A stretch of 64,000 nt of DNA from Candidatus Rhodoferax randersensis (GCA_016718155.1 JADKEH010000004.1:248001-312000); one strand, 5' to 3'; shown: positions 23,250 through 33,571, counted from the first letter of the stretch. The notes: generated by a model not told the origin, from the sequence alone. Numbers and translations are program-made.

Positions 23250-25148
23250 ATGACCGCCTATGCCGACTTCCACCAGCGTTCAATCACGCAACGCGATGCC
23301 TTCTGGGCCGAACAGGCGGCTTTGATTGACTGGAAAGACCAGCCCCAGCAGATCTGCGACTACAGCAATCCTCCCTTCGCACGCTGGTATGTCGGTGGCA
23401 CCACCAACCTTTGCTACAACGCGGTGGACCGCCACCTCAAGGAACGCGCCGACCAAGCGGCCCTGATTTTCGTCTCCACCGAGACCAATCAGGACATCGT
23501 CTACTCGTTCAGGCAACTGCACGCTGAGGTGCAGCGCATGGCCGCCACCCTGCGCGATCTGGGCGTGCAAAAGGGGGACAGGGTGCTGATCTACATGCCC
23601 ATGATCGCCGAGGCCGCCTTTGCCATGCTGGCCTGCGCGCGTATTGGCGCCATTCACTCGGTCGTGTTTGGCGGCTTTGCGTCGGGTTCGTTGGCCACGC
23701 GTATTGAGGACGCTTCGCCCAAGCTGATCGTCAGCGCCGATGCCGGCTCGCGCGGCGGCAAGGCGGTGGAATACAAGCCCTTGCTGGACGAAGCGATCCG
23801 ATTGTCGGCACACAAACCACAGGCGGTGTTGCTGGTGGACCGTGGTCTGGCCAATATGGCTATGACCAGCGGGCGCGACCACCTGTGGGGCGCTATGCGT
23901 GACAAGCACATGCAGGCCACGGTGCAATGCGAGTGGCTCGATGCCACGCACCCCAGCTACACGCTGTACACCTCGGGCACCACCGGCAAACCCAAAGGCG
24001 TGCAACGCGACACCGGCGGCTACGCCGTGGCGCTGGCCGCCAGCATGAAACACATCTACTGCGGCAACGCCGGTGAAACCTACTTTTCCACCAGCGACAT
24101 CGGCTGGGTGGTGGGCCACAGCTACATCATTTATGGCCCGCTCATTGCCGGCATGGCCACCATCATGTACGAGGGCTTGCCCACCCGGCCCGATGGCGGC
24201 GTGTGGTGGAGCCTGGTTGAGAAGTACAAGGTAACCGTGATGTTCAGCGCGCCCACGGCGGTGCGCGTGCTCAAGAAGCAAGACCCGGCCTTCCTCACCA
24301 AATACGACCTGTCCAGCTTGCGCGCTCTGTTCCTGGCGGGCGAGCCGCTTGATGAGCCCACCGCCCAGTGGATCAGCCAGGGCTTGGGCAAGCCCATCAT
24401 CGACAACTACTGGCAGACTGAAACCGGCTGGCCGATTTTGGGCCTGGCCAACGGCGTGGAGCCTCAGACCAGCCGCTTTGGCAGCCCTGGCGTGGCCATG
24501 TATGGCTACGACGTGAAACTGCTCGACGAAAGCACTGGCCAGGAGCTGGTCGGTCCCGATCAAAAGGGCGTGGTGGTGATCGAAGGGCCGCTGCCACCCG
24601 GGTGTTTGCAAACCATTTGGGGCGACGACGAGCGCTTTGTCAAGACTTACTGGAAGAGCATTCCAGGCCGCTTGGTCTACAGCACCTTCGACTGGGGCGT
24701 GCGTGACAAGGATGGCTACTTCTTCATTCTGGGGCGCACTGACGACGTCATCAACGTGGCCGGGCATCGCTTGGGCACACGCGAAATCGAAGAGAGCATC
24801 TCCAGCCACCCCAACATTTCGGAAGTGGCCGTGGTGGGGGTTGCCGATCAGCTTAAGGGCCAGGTGGCCATGGCGTTTGCGGTGGTCAAGGACGCCAGCT
24901 TGGTGCCCGACGAGGCCGCGCGTCTTAAGCTCGAAGGTGAAGTGATGAAGGTCGTGGACAAGGACTTGGGCGCGGTGGCGCGCCCGGCCCGTGTGCGCTT
25001 TGTCACCGTGCTGCCCAAGACGCGCAGCGGCAAACTGCTGCGCCGCGCCATCCAGGCCGTGTGCGAGGGTCGCGACCCCGGCGACCTCACCACCATGGAC
25101 GACCCGGCGGCGCTGCAGCAAATCAAGGACCAGGTGCAATCGGCCTGA
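23250..25148 (+). CDS. prpE: Propionyl-CoA synthetase
   Basis: A 632-residue adenylate-forming enzyme that makes propionyl-CoA (or acetyl-CoA) from the acid, ATP and CoA. It has the N-terminal ACS cap (FWAEQAALIDW), P-loop YTSGTTGKPKGVQRDTGG, the 'NYWQTETGWPI' motif, the 'GRTDDVINVAGHRLGT' hinge and a C-terminal acetylatable Lys in 'TRSGKLLRR'. The 'TGGYAVAL' region and length suit PrpE better than Acs. The start at 23250 has AGGAGA 6 bp upstream. No prpBC genes are nearby. Confidence 0.87.
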   Translation: MTAYADFHQRSITQRDAFWAEQAALIDWKDQPQQICDYSNPPFARWYVGGTTNLCYNAVDRHLKERADQAALIFVSTETNQDIVYSFRQLHAEVQRMAATLRDLGVQKGDRVLIYMPMIAEAAFAMLACARIGAIHSVVFGGFASGSLATRIEDASPKLIVSADAGSRGGKAVEYKPLLDEAIRLSAHKPQAVLLVDRGLANMAMTSGRDHLWGAMRDKHMQATVQCEWLDATHPSYTLYTSGTTGKPKGVQRDTGGYAVALAASMKHIYCGNAGETYFSTSDIGWVVGHSYIIYGPLIAGMATIMYEGLPTRPDGGVWWSLVEKYKVTVMFSAPTAVRVLKKQDPAFLTKYDLSSLRALFLAGEPLDEPTAQWISQGLGKPIIDNYWQTETGWPILGLANGVEPQTSRFGSPGVAMYGYDVKLLDESTGQELVGPDQKGVVVIEGPLPPGCLQTIWGDDERFVKTYWKSIPGRLVYSTFDWGVRDKDGYFFILGRTDDVINVAGHRLGTREIEESISSHPNISEVAVVGVADQLKGQVAMAFAVVKDASLVPDEAARLKLEGEVMKVVDKDLGAVARPARVRFVTVLPKTRSGKLLRRAIQAVCEGRDPGDLTTMDDPAALQQIKDQVQSA

Positions 25149-25260
25149 GTCGTTCAACTGCTGCAGGTCGGTGCCACAGTGGGGTCGTGGTGCCGCAAGT
25201 TGCCAGACAGCAATTGATGGCACAATACCGACCGTAACTAGGCCCTTCCTACGCCACAGT

Positions 25261-25345
25261 CGCATCCGCTAAACGGTTAAGCCGTGACGCGGAAGGTTTT
25301 TCCAACCAGCTCAGTTTCCTCAAGGGAAACAAAGGTCAGCGCAAT
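25261..25345 (+). ncRNA. Candidate sucA RNA leader (cis-regulatory)
   Basis: A sucA RNA motif has been described upstream of sucA in Burkholderiales. This leader occupies the expected place. It contains a GGTT-TTTCC-AACC hairpin, then GTTTCC (25314-25319) pairing with GGAAAC (25325-25330) just before the purine-rich ribosome site. I could not test the match to the published consensus. Confidence 0.45.
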
Positions 25346-28258
25346 ATGAGTGATTCCTCGTCCCACGGGGCGACGTCGGCATCGTCCGCCGCATCGGTCT
25401 ACCAAGCCTATCAGGGCAACACCTATCTATTTGGCGGCAACGCCCCGTACGTCGAGGAGATGTACGAGAACTACCTGGCCAACCCCGGCAGCGTGCCCGA
25501 CAACTGGCGCGACTACTTCGACGCCCTGCAAAACGTCCCCGCCGGCGATGGCAGTGACGCCAAGGACGTGCCACACCAGCCCGTGATCAATGCGTTTGCG
25601 GAGCGTGCCAAGCACGGCGGCACCAGGGTGGTGATGGCCACTGGCGCCGACTCCGAGATGGGCCGCAAGCGCACGGCGGTGCAGCAGTTGATTGCGGCCT
25701 ACCGCAATGTCGGCGCCCGCTGGGCCGACCTGGACCCCCTCAAGCGCACCGAGCGCGAAAAAATTCCCGAGCTGGAGCCCTCGTTTTATGGCTTTAACGA
25801 CGCCGACCAGGAAACCGTGTTCAACACCAGCAACACGTTCTTTGGCAAAGAGAGCATGAGCCTGCGGGAGCTGATGAACGCGCTGCGCCAGACCTACTGC
25901 AGCACGATTGGCGCCGAGTACATGTACGCCACCGACCAGAACCAGAAGCGCTGGTGGCAGCAAAAGCTCGAATCCATTCGCAGCAAACCCACGTTCTCGG
26001 CCGAGAAGAAGCGTCGCATTCTCGACCGTTTGACCGCCGCGGAGGGCCTGGAGCGCTACCTGCACACCAAGTTCGTCGGGCAGAAGCGCTTCTCGCTTGA
26101 AGGTGGCGAGAGCTTCATTGCCTGCATGGATGAGCTGATTCAGACCGCTGGCGCCAAGGGCGTGCAGGAAATCGTGATCGGCATGGCGCACCGGGGACGT
26201 CTGAACGTGCTGGTCAACTCCCTGGGCAAGATGCCCGCCGACCTGTTCGCCGAATTCGATCACTCAGCGCCCGAAGACCTGCCCAGCGGCGATGTGAAAT
26301 ACCACCAGGGGTTCAGCTCTGATGTGAGCTCCCCCGGCGGCCCGGTGCACCTGACGCTGGCCTTCAACCCGTCGCACCTGGAGATTGTCAACCCGGTGGT
26401 GGAGGGCTCGGTGCGCGCGCGCATGGACCGCCGCGCCGACCCTTTGGGCAAACAAGTGTTGCCGGTGCTGGTGCATGGCGACGCTGCCTTTGCCGGCCAG
26501 GGCGTGGTGATGGAGACGCTGGCGCTGGCCGAAACGCGTGGTTACTCCACCGGTGGCACGGTGCACATCGTCATCAACAACCAGATTGGCTTTACCACCA
26601 GCGACCCGCGCGACAGCCGCTCCACGCTGTACTGCTCGGACATCGTCAAGATGATCGAGTCACCGGTGCTGCACGTCAACGGCGATGACCCGGAAGCCGT
26701 GGTGCTGGCGACCCAATTGGCGCTGGAGTTCCGCATGGAGTTCCGCAAGGACGTGGTGGTGGACATCATCTGTTTTCGCAAGCTCGGCCACAACGAGCAA
26801 GACACCCCGGCGCTGACGCAACCGCTGATGTACAAGAAAATTGCCCAGCACCCCGGTACCCGCAAGCTCTACGCTGACCGCCTCGCTGCACAAGGCATGG
26901 GTGAGTCGCTGGGGGATGAGATGGCCAAAGCCTACCGCGCCGCCATGGACGCGGGCGAGCACACCTTCAACCCGGTCATTACCAATTTCAAGAGCAAGTA
27001 CGCGGTGGACTGGTCGCCGTATCTGGGCAAGAAGTGGACCGACGCGGGCGACACTGCCATTCCGCTGGCGGAGTGGAAACGCCTGGCCGAGCGCCTGACC
27101 AGCCTGCCCGACACGGTTTCACCGCACCAATTGGTAAAAAAGGTCTATGACGACCGTGCCGCCATGGGTCGTGGCGACATCCCGGTGGACTGGGGCATGG
27201 GTGAACACATGGCGTTTGCTTCCCTGGTCGCAAGTGGCTACCCGGTTCGTTTGAGCGGCGAGGACTGTGGCCGCGGCACGTTCACGCACCGCCACGCCGT
27301 CATCCATGATCAAAAGCGCGAGAAGTTTGACGAAGGCACTTACACGCCGCTGCAAAACGTGGCCGATGGCCAGGCGCCGTTTGTGGTGATCGACTCCATC
27401 CTGTCGGAAGAAGCAGTGCTGGCCTTTGAGTATGGCTACGCCTCCAACGACCCCAACACCTTGGTGATTTGGGAAGCCCAGTTCGGCGACTTTGTGAACG
27501 GCGCGCAGGTGGTGATAGACCAGTTCATCGCCTCGGGCGAAGTGAAGTGGGGCCGCGTCAACGGCATCACCTTGATGCTGCCGCACGGTTACGAAGGCCA
27601 AGGCCCCGAGCACAGCTCGGCGCGTCTCGAACGCTTTATGCAGCTCAGTGCCGACACCAACATGCAAGTGGTGCAGCCCACCACGGCCAGCCAGATCTTC
27701 CATGTGCTGCGCCGTCAGATGGTGCGCAACCTGCGCAAGCCGCTGGTCATCATGACGCCCAAGTCACTGCTGCGCAACAAGGACGCCACCTCGCCCTTGT
27801 CCGAGTTCACCAAGGGGTCGTTCCAGACCGTTATTCCCGAGCAGAGTGAATCGATCATCAAGCGCGCGGACAAGGTCAAACGCGTGGTGGCTTGCTCCGG
27901 CAAGGTTTACTACGACCTGGTCAAGAAGCGCGACGAGAAGGGCGCCGACGATGTGGTGCTGATTCGGGTTGAGCAGCTTTACCCGTTTCCGCACAAGGCA
28001 TTTGCCAGCGAACTCAAGCGCTACCCCAGTGCCACCGAGGTGGTGTGGTGCCAGGACGAGCCGCAAAACCAGGGCGCCTGGTTCTTCGTGCAGCACTACA
28101 TCCACGAGAACATGCAAGAAGGCCAGAAACTGGGCTACTCGGGCCGCGCCGCCTCAGCGTCGCCCGCAGTGGGTTATGCCCACCTGCACCAGGAGCAGCA
28201 AAAGGCACTGGTCGATGGTGCGTTCGGCAAGCTCAAGGGCTTTGTGCTGAGCAAGTAG
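25346..28258 (+). CDS. sucA: 2-oxoglutarate dehydrogenase E1 component
   Basis: A 970-residue thiamine-diphosphate enzyme, the first component of the 2-oxoglutarate dehydrogenase complex in the TCA cycle. It has the N-terminal E2-binding segment (NAPYVEEMYENYLANP), active-site 'IGMAHRGRLNVLVN', the ThDP region 'GDAAFAGQGVVMETL...NNQIGFTT', and the C-terminal transketolase domain with 'SEEAVLAFEYGYA' and 'EGQGPEHSSARLERF'. Length is typical. It heads the sucA-sucB-lpd set. The 197-bp upstream gap holds a candidate RNA leader. Confidence 0.96.
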   Translation: MSDSSSHGATSASSAASVYQAYQGNTYLFGGNAPYVEEMYENYLANPGSVPDNWRDYFDALQNVPAGDGSDAKDVPHQPVINAFAERAKHGGTRVVMATGADSEMGRKRTAVQQLIAAYRNVGARWADLDPLKRTEREKIPELEPSFYGFNDADQETVFNTSNTFFGKESMSLRELMNALRQTYCSTIGAEYMYATDQNQKRWWQQKLESIRSKPTFSAEKKRRILDRLTAAEGLERYLHTKFVGQKRFSLEGGESFIACMDELIQTAGAKGVQEIVIGMAHRGRLNVLVNSLGKMPADLFAEFDHSAPEDLPSGDVKYHQGFSSDVSSPGGPVHLTLAFNPSHLEIVNPVVEGSVRARMDRRADPLGKQVLPVLVHGDAAFAGQGVVMETLALAETRGYSTGGTVHIVINNQIGFTTSDPRDSRSTLYCSDIVKMIESPVLHVNGDDPEAVVLATQLALEFRMEFRKDVVVDIICFRKLGHNEQDTPALTQPLMYKKIAQHPGTRKLYADRLAAQGMGESLGDEMAKAYRAAMDAGEHTFNPVITNFKSKYAVDWSPYLGKKWTDAGDTAIPLAEWKRLAERLTSLPDTVSPHQLVKKVYDDRAAMGRGDIPVDWGMGEHMAFASLVASGYPVRLSGEDCGRGTFTHRHAVIHDQKREKFDEGTYTPLQNVADGQAPFVVIDSILSEEAVLAFEYGYASNDPNTLVIWEAQFGDFVNGAQVVIDQFIASGEVKWGRVNGITLMLPHGYEGQGPEHSSARLERFMQLSADTNMQVVQPTTASQIFHVLRRQMVRNLRKPLVIMTPKSLLRNKDATSPLSEFTKGSFQTVIPEQSESIIKRADKVKRVVACSGKVYYDLVKKRDEKGADDVVLIRVEQLYPFPHKAFASELKRYPSATEVVWCQDEPQNQGAWFFVQHYIHENMQEGQKLGYSGRAASASPAVGYAHLHQEQQKALVDGAFGKLKGFVLSK

Positions 28259-28287
28259 GGGACTCAGAGAATGCAAAGGTTTCACCA

Positions 28288-28363
28288 CGTCATTGCGAGC
28301 GAAGCGCCGCAATCCATGACTGCGCTGTCGGCCATGGATCGCCGCGCTGCGCTCGCGATGACG
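28288..28363. repeat. 76-bp interspersed palindromic repeat, copy 1
   Basis: Starts CGTCATTGCGAGCG and ends CGCTCGCGATGACG, with internal CAATCCATG/CATGGATCG arms, so nearly the whole unit can fold back on itself. It lies between sucA and sucB. A diverged copy of identical length is at 61969-62044 in the opposite orientation. Confidence 0.8.
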
Positions 28364-28446
28364 ACAAAAAGGTACCTTCGCAATTTTTCACTCCCCAAGT
28401 CGACGCCACGCGTTGCACTCAACCCCAATTCACGGAAAGAAATGTT

Positions 28447-29715
<1,269 letters not shown>

Positions 29716-29742
29716 GCCTTGCGGAAATGACCCGGAGCCTGA

Positions 29743-29814
29743 GCCGCAGAGGTCTCTGCTCCGTGTCCCCCGCCCTACGGGCTCCTCCTTAACCTGCGCA
29801 GACCCCTCTGCGGC
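29743..29814. terminator. Long inverted repeat between sucB and lpd
   Basis: GCCGCAGAGG (29743-29752) is exactly complementary to CCTCTGCGGC (29805-29814), around a 52-nt C/T-rich spacer. It fills most of the 119-bp gap between sucB and lpd and may attenuate or process the transcript. It is not a classical terminator. Confidence 0.4.
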
Positions 29815-29834
29815 CCAGACTCCTAGGAACGTGT

Positions 29835-31262
29835 ATGAGTAAGCAATTCGACGTTATCGTCATCGGCGCTGGCCCTGGTGGCTACATCGCCGCCATCCGT
29901 GCAGCCCAGTTGGGCATGAATGTGGCCTGTATCGACGAGTGGAAGAACAGCACGGGTGGACCGGCGCTGGGCGGCACCTGTACCAATGTGGGTTGTATCC
30001 CAAGCAAGGCGCTGCTGCAGTCGTCCGAGCATTTTCATCACGCCAACCATCACTTTGCCGAGCATGGCATCTCCGCCAGCGACGTGAAGATGGATGTTGC
30101 CAAAATGGTGGCGCGCAAGGACACCGTCGTCAAGCAGAACAACGACGGCATCCTGTATCTGCTCAAGAAGAACAAGGTCAGCTTCTTTCATGGGCGCGGC
30201 TCGTTTGTGAAGGCTGGGGACGGAGGTTATGAGATCAAGGTTACCGGCGCTTCGGAAGAAACGCTACTGGGCAAGCAGGTCATCATCGCGACTGGCTCCA
30301 ACGCCCGCGCCTTGCCCGGCACGCCGTTTGACGAGGAGAACATCCTGTCCAACGATGGCGCGCTGCGCATTGGTGCCGTGCCCAAGAAGTTGGGCCTGAT
30401 CGGTTCCGGCGTGATCGGCCTGGAGATGGGCTCCGTCTGGCGCCGGCTCGGCTCGGAGGTCACGATCCTGGAAGGCCTGCCGACGTTCCTCGGTGCAGTC
30501 GATGAGCAAATCGCCAAGGAGGCGAAGAAGGCATTTGACAAGCAGGGGCTGAAGATTGAACTGGGCGCAATAGTCGGCGAGATCAAGATCGGGAAGGCCG
30601 GCGTTTCGATTGCCTGGACCAACGCCAAGGGCGAAGCCCTGTTGCTGGAGGTGGACAAACTGATCGTCTCCATTGGCCGGGTTCCCAACACCACTGGCTT
30701 GAATGCCGATGCAGTGGGCTTGAAGCTCGACGAGCGTGGCGCCATTGTGGTGGATGACTTGTGCCAGACCAACTTGCCTGGCGTGTGGGCGGTGGGCGAC
30801 GTGGTGCGCGGGCCGATGCTGGCGCACAAGGCGGAAGAAGAGGGTGTGGCGGTAGCCGAGCGCATGGCCGGCCAGCATGGCCATGTCAATTTCAACACCA
30901 TTCCCTGGGTGATCTATACCAGCCCGGAGATTGCCTGGGTCGGCCAGACCGAGCAGCAGCTCAAGGTGGCGGGACGCGCCTACAAGTCGGGCACCTTTCC
31001 CTTTCTGGCCAATGGCCGCGCGCGCGCGCTGGGTGACACCACCGGCATGGTGAAGATGCTGGCCGATGCGACTACCGACGAGATCCTGGGGGTGCATATT
31101 GTTGGTCCAATGGCCAGCGAGTTGATCTCGGAATGCGTGGTGGCGATGGAGTTTCGCGCCAGCAGCGAGGACATTGCCCGCATTTGCCATGCTCACCCGT
31201 CTCTGAGCGAAGCCACCAAGGAAGCCGCGCTGGCGGTGGACAAGCGAACGCTCAATTTCTGA
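29835..31262 (+). CDS. lpd: Dihydrolipoyl dehydrogenase (E3)
   Basis: A 475-residue FAD enzyme that reoxidises the lipoyl arm of the E2 subunit using NAD+. It has FAD motif IGAGPGGYIAAIRAAQLG, redox disulfide GGTCTNVGCIPSKALL, the NAD-binding IGSGVIGLEMGSVW, the second FAD motif 'VWAVGDVVRGPMLAHKAEEEG', and the C-terminal dimer/active site HAHPSLSEA. AGGA precedes the ATG. Third gene of the sucA-sucB-lpd set; its stop is 3 bp from the zapE start. Confidence 0.95.
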   Translation: MSKQFDVIVIGAGPGGYIAAIRAAQLGMNVACIDEWKNSTGGPALGGTCTNVGCIPSKALLQSSEHFHHANHHFAEHGISASDVKMDVAKMVARKDTVVKQNNDGILYLLKKNKVSFFHGRGSFVKAGDGGYEIKVTGASEETLLGKQVIIATGSNARALPGTPFDEENILSNDGALRIGAVPKKLGLIGSGVIGLEMGSVWRRLGSEVTILEGLPTFLGAVDEQIAKEAKKAFDKQGLKIELGAIVGEIKIGKAGVSIAWTNAKGEALLLEVDKLIVSIGRVPNTTGLNADAVGLKLDERGAIVVDDLCQTNLPGVWAVGDVVRGPMLAHKAEEEGVAVAERMAGQHGHVNFNTIPWVIYTSPEIAWVGQTEQQLKVAGRAYKSGTFPFLANGRARALGDTTGMVKMLADATTDEILGVHIVGPMASELISECVVAMEFRASSEDIARICHAHPSLSEATKEAALAVDKRTLNF

Positions 31263-31265
31263 TCA

Positions 31266-32368
31266 GTGACTGTTAGCGTCCTGCAAACCTACGAGGCGGA
31301 GCTGGCGGCCCGTGGCTACGCCGCGGACCCCGCCCAGTTGCGTGCGGTTCAGGCGCTCGATCGCTGTGCGCAGGAGTGGGCGGTCTTCAAGGAGAAGCGT
31401 TCCAACGCATTCAAGAAGCTGATCAACCGGCCGGACGTTCCACGCGGCGTCTATTTGTATGGGGGAGTCGGGCGGGGCAAGAGCTTTCTGATGGACTGCT
31501 TCTACAACGCCGTGCCGCTGCGACGAAAGACGCGCTTGCATTTTCACGAGTTCATGCGCGAGGTGCATCGCGAACTGGCTGACCTGCAAGGCACCGTCAA
31601 TCCGCTTGATGAACTGGGCAAACGGATTTCGCAAAGTATCGACTCATCTGTTTTGACGAGTTTCATGTTGCCGATATCACGGACGCCATGATCCTGCACC
31701 GGCTGCTGGCAGCCTTGTTCGAAAATGGGGTTGGCTTCGTCACAACATCGAATTTTCGTCCGGACGATCTGTACCCCGGTGGCTTGCACCGCAATCGCAT
31801 CCTGCCCGCCATTGCCCTGCTCAATGAACGCCTTGAAGTGGTCAATGTCGACAACGGGACCGATTACCGGCGACGCACCATGGAGCAACTCAAGCTCTAC
31901 CACGTGCCTTGTGGGCAGCAGGCCGACGCCGCGATGCGGCAGTCGTTTGAGCGGTTGGCAGAGTCGCACGACGAAAACCCGGTGCTGCACATCGAGGCGC
32001 GCGACATTCGGGCGCGACGCAAGGCCGGCGGCGTGATCTGGTTTGACTTCAAAACCCTGTGTGGGGGACCGCGCTCGCAGAATGACTACCTGGAGATCGC
32101 CACCCAGTTTCACACCCTGCTGTTGAGCGATGTGCCGCAAATGTCCATTCGCATGGCCTCCGAGGCGCGGCGCTTCACTTGGTTGATTGATGTGCTCTAT
32201 GACCGGCGGGTCAAGTTGATCCTGTCCGCAGAAGTTCCGGCGGAGGAGCTGTATGTCGAAGGCCCGCTGGCCCACGAGTTCCCCCGCACTGCCTCACGCC
32301 TCAATGAGATGCAATCAAGCGACTTCCTGGCGCAGGAGCGCCGAATGGTGGACACAAGGCTTACCTGA
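31266..32368 (+). pseudogene. zapE: Cell-division ATPase ZapE (AFG1-like), frameshifted
   Basis: Starts at GTG 31266 just after lpd. The N-terminal half contains Walker A GGVGRGKS and runs to LGKRISQ. One base is then missing around 31634-31637 (CAAAG, expected CAAAAG). Reading on in the other frame gives K-YRLICFDEFHVADITDAMIL with the Walker B motif, then 'FVTTSNFRPDDLYPGGLHR' and an intact C-terminus to 32368. In this frame the original ORF stops shortly after, at 31691. ZapE is an inner-membrane-associated ATPase that helps Z-ring constriction. All other features look conserved, so a sequencing indel is likely. Confidence 0.9.
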
Positions 32369-32372
32369 GAAC

Positions 32373-32501
32373 TTGCGGGACAGACCGGAGCGCAGCGACG
32401 CTCTGTCCTCAACTAATCAGGGGTGTTTTGCGGGACAGACCGGAGCGCAGCGACGCTCTGTCCTCAACTAATCAGGGGTGTTTTGCGGGACAGACCGGAG
32501 C
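32373..32501. repeat. 55-bp tandem repeat, 2.3 copies, between convergent genes
   Basis: Units begin TTGCGGGACAGACCGGAGC at 32373, 32428 and 32483; the first two are identical over 55 bp and the third is cut after 19 bp. Each unit can form a stem: GGACAGA with TCTGTCC and an inner GAGCG/CGCTC. It separates the 3' ends of zapE and the PP2C gene. A diverged single unit is at 19634. Confidence 0.85.
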
Positions 32502-32512
32502 TTGGTTGTCCA

Positions 32513-33274
32513 CTAAGACCCCAGGGGTTCGAGCTTGATGATCACCAATGACAGGTTGTCGCCGCCACCATGCGCACGTGAGCGTGCCTTTTCGATCAGG
32601 AACTCGGTGGCTTCGCGAGCCGACAAGGTCGACAAGACGGACCCCAGCTCGGTGGTGTTGAAGTAGTGCCACACACCGTCGCTGCAGGCCATCAGCACAT
32701 CGCCCGCGCGCAGCTTGGGGATGAAGTGGATGTCGGTTGGCGGGTCATTCTCGGTCCCCAGGCAGCCCATCAGAATGTTGGACTGTGGGTGCACATTGGC
32801 TTCTTCCTCGGTCAGTTCGCCCCTATCCACCAATGCCTGCACATAGGAATGGTCCATGGTACGTTTGACGAACTTGCTGCCATGGAAATGGTAGACGCGC
32901 GAGTCGCCTGCGTGGGCCCAGTAACAGTCGCCACCCGGGTTGATCAGGAACGCGGCGACGGTGCTGTGGGGCTCTTCCTCGGAAGACACGGCCGTCAGCT
33001 TGATCACCACGTGCGCTTCCTGGACCAGCTGGTTTAGCAGGGCCGAGGCGTCGTCGGTGTCCGGAGAGTAGCGTTCGAACAGTTGCTTGGCGGTCATCAT
33101 GACCTGGTCGGACGCTTTGCGCCCACCACTGCGGCCACCCATGCCGTCGGCCAAAACGGCCAGCACGCAGCCGTTGATGCGAGGGTGGTTCAGCAGGGCA
33201 ACCTGGTCCTGCTGGTAGTCACGGTCGCCCTTGTGGATGCCGGTCGATGCGGTGAGTCGGTAGCCTTTGATCAT
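32513..33274 (-). CDS. PP2C-family serine/threonine protein phosphatase (Stp1-like)
   Basis: A 253-residue soluble phosphatase with the metal-binding PP2C motifs in order: 'KGDRDYQQDQ', LADGMGGRSGG, AHAGDSRVYHF, 'MACSDGVW' and GGGDNLSLVII. It removes phosphate from Ser/Thr residues with Mn/Mg. No partner kinase is visible in the window. The start at 33274 directly abuts the divergent DUF465 region. An unusual detail is the absence of extra sensor domains. Confidence 0.88.
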   Translation of the reverse strand: MIKGYRLTASTGIHKGDRDYQQDQVALLNHPRINGCVLAVLADGMGGRSGGRKASDQVMMTAKQLFERYSPDTDDASALLNQLVQEAHVVIKLTAVSSEEEPHSTVAAFLINPGGDCYWAHAGDSRVYHFHGSKFVKRTMDHSYVQALVDRGELTEEEANVHPQSNILMGCLGTENDPPTDIHFIPKLRAGDVLMACSDGVWHYFNTTELGSVLSTLSAREATEFLIEKARSRAHGGGDNLSLVIIKLEPLGS

Positions 33275-33299
33275 ATGCAGCAGTTCAAACGACGAAACC

Positions 33300-33329
33300 T
33301 TGTAGGAGGAGGTGCGAAGGCCGTATTAT
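33300..33329 (+). promoter_or_regulatory. Candidate promoter of the DUF465 gene
   Basis: TTGTAG (33300-33305) and TATTAT (33324-33329) with an 18-bp spacer. Its position downstream of the longer ORF's ATG (33275) supports the internal TTG at 33368 as the true start. Confidence 0.4.
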
Positions 33330-33367
33330 CGAGCCAACACAAGCTTACAACCAGCCAGACGCATTCC

Positions 33368-33571
33368 TTGGACTCGAATTTACATTCACCGGAGCGCCGA
33401 TTGATCGAACTGCGCATCGAGCATGCCGATCTCGACGCCCTGATTGACCGCACGGTCCATCAAACACCAGTCGACGAACTGATGATGCGGCGCCTGAAGA
33501 AGCGTCGGCTCGGCCTACGTGACGAAATCGCCAGGATCGAGCGCGAACTTGACCCCGATCAGTCGGCTTGA
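33368..33571 (+). CDS. DUF465 (YdcH-like) small coiled-coil protein
   Basis: About 67 residues from a TTG start. The conserved DUF465 pattern is clear: 'RRLIELRIEHADLDALID' then 'DELMMRRLKKRRLGLRDEIARIE', two amphipathic helices likely to form a hairpin. Function in the family is not established. An alternative ATG at 33275 adds 31 residues of unconserved sequence and lies upstream of the probable promoter, so the TTG is preferred, though no good ribosome site precedes either. Confidence 0.7.
   Translation: MDSNLHSPERRLIELRIEHADLDALIDRTVHQTPVDELMMRRLKKRRLGLRDEIARIERELDPDQSA

Noticed and set aside
23280..25265. 661-codon ORF on the minus strand opposite prpE
   Set aside because: It is the antisense shadow of a well-conserved CoA ligase; its His/Gly/Gln-rich composition is that of a mirror frame in GC-rich DNA.
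32373..32501. Tandem repeat considered as a short CRISPR array
   Set aside because: Units abut with a constant 55-bp period and no variable spacers; no cas genes are near.
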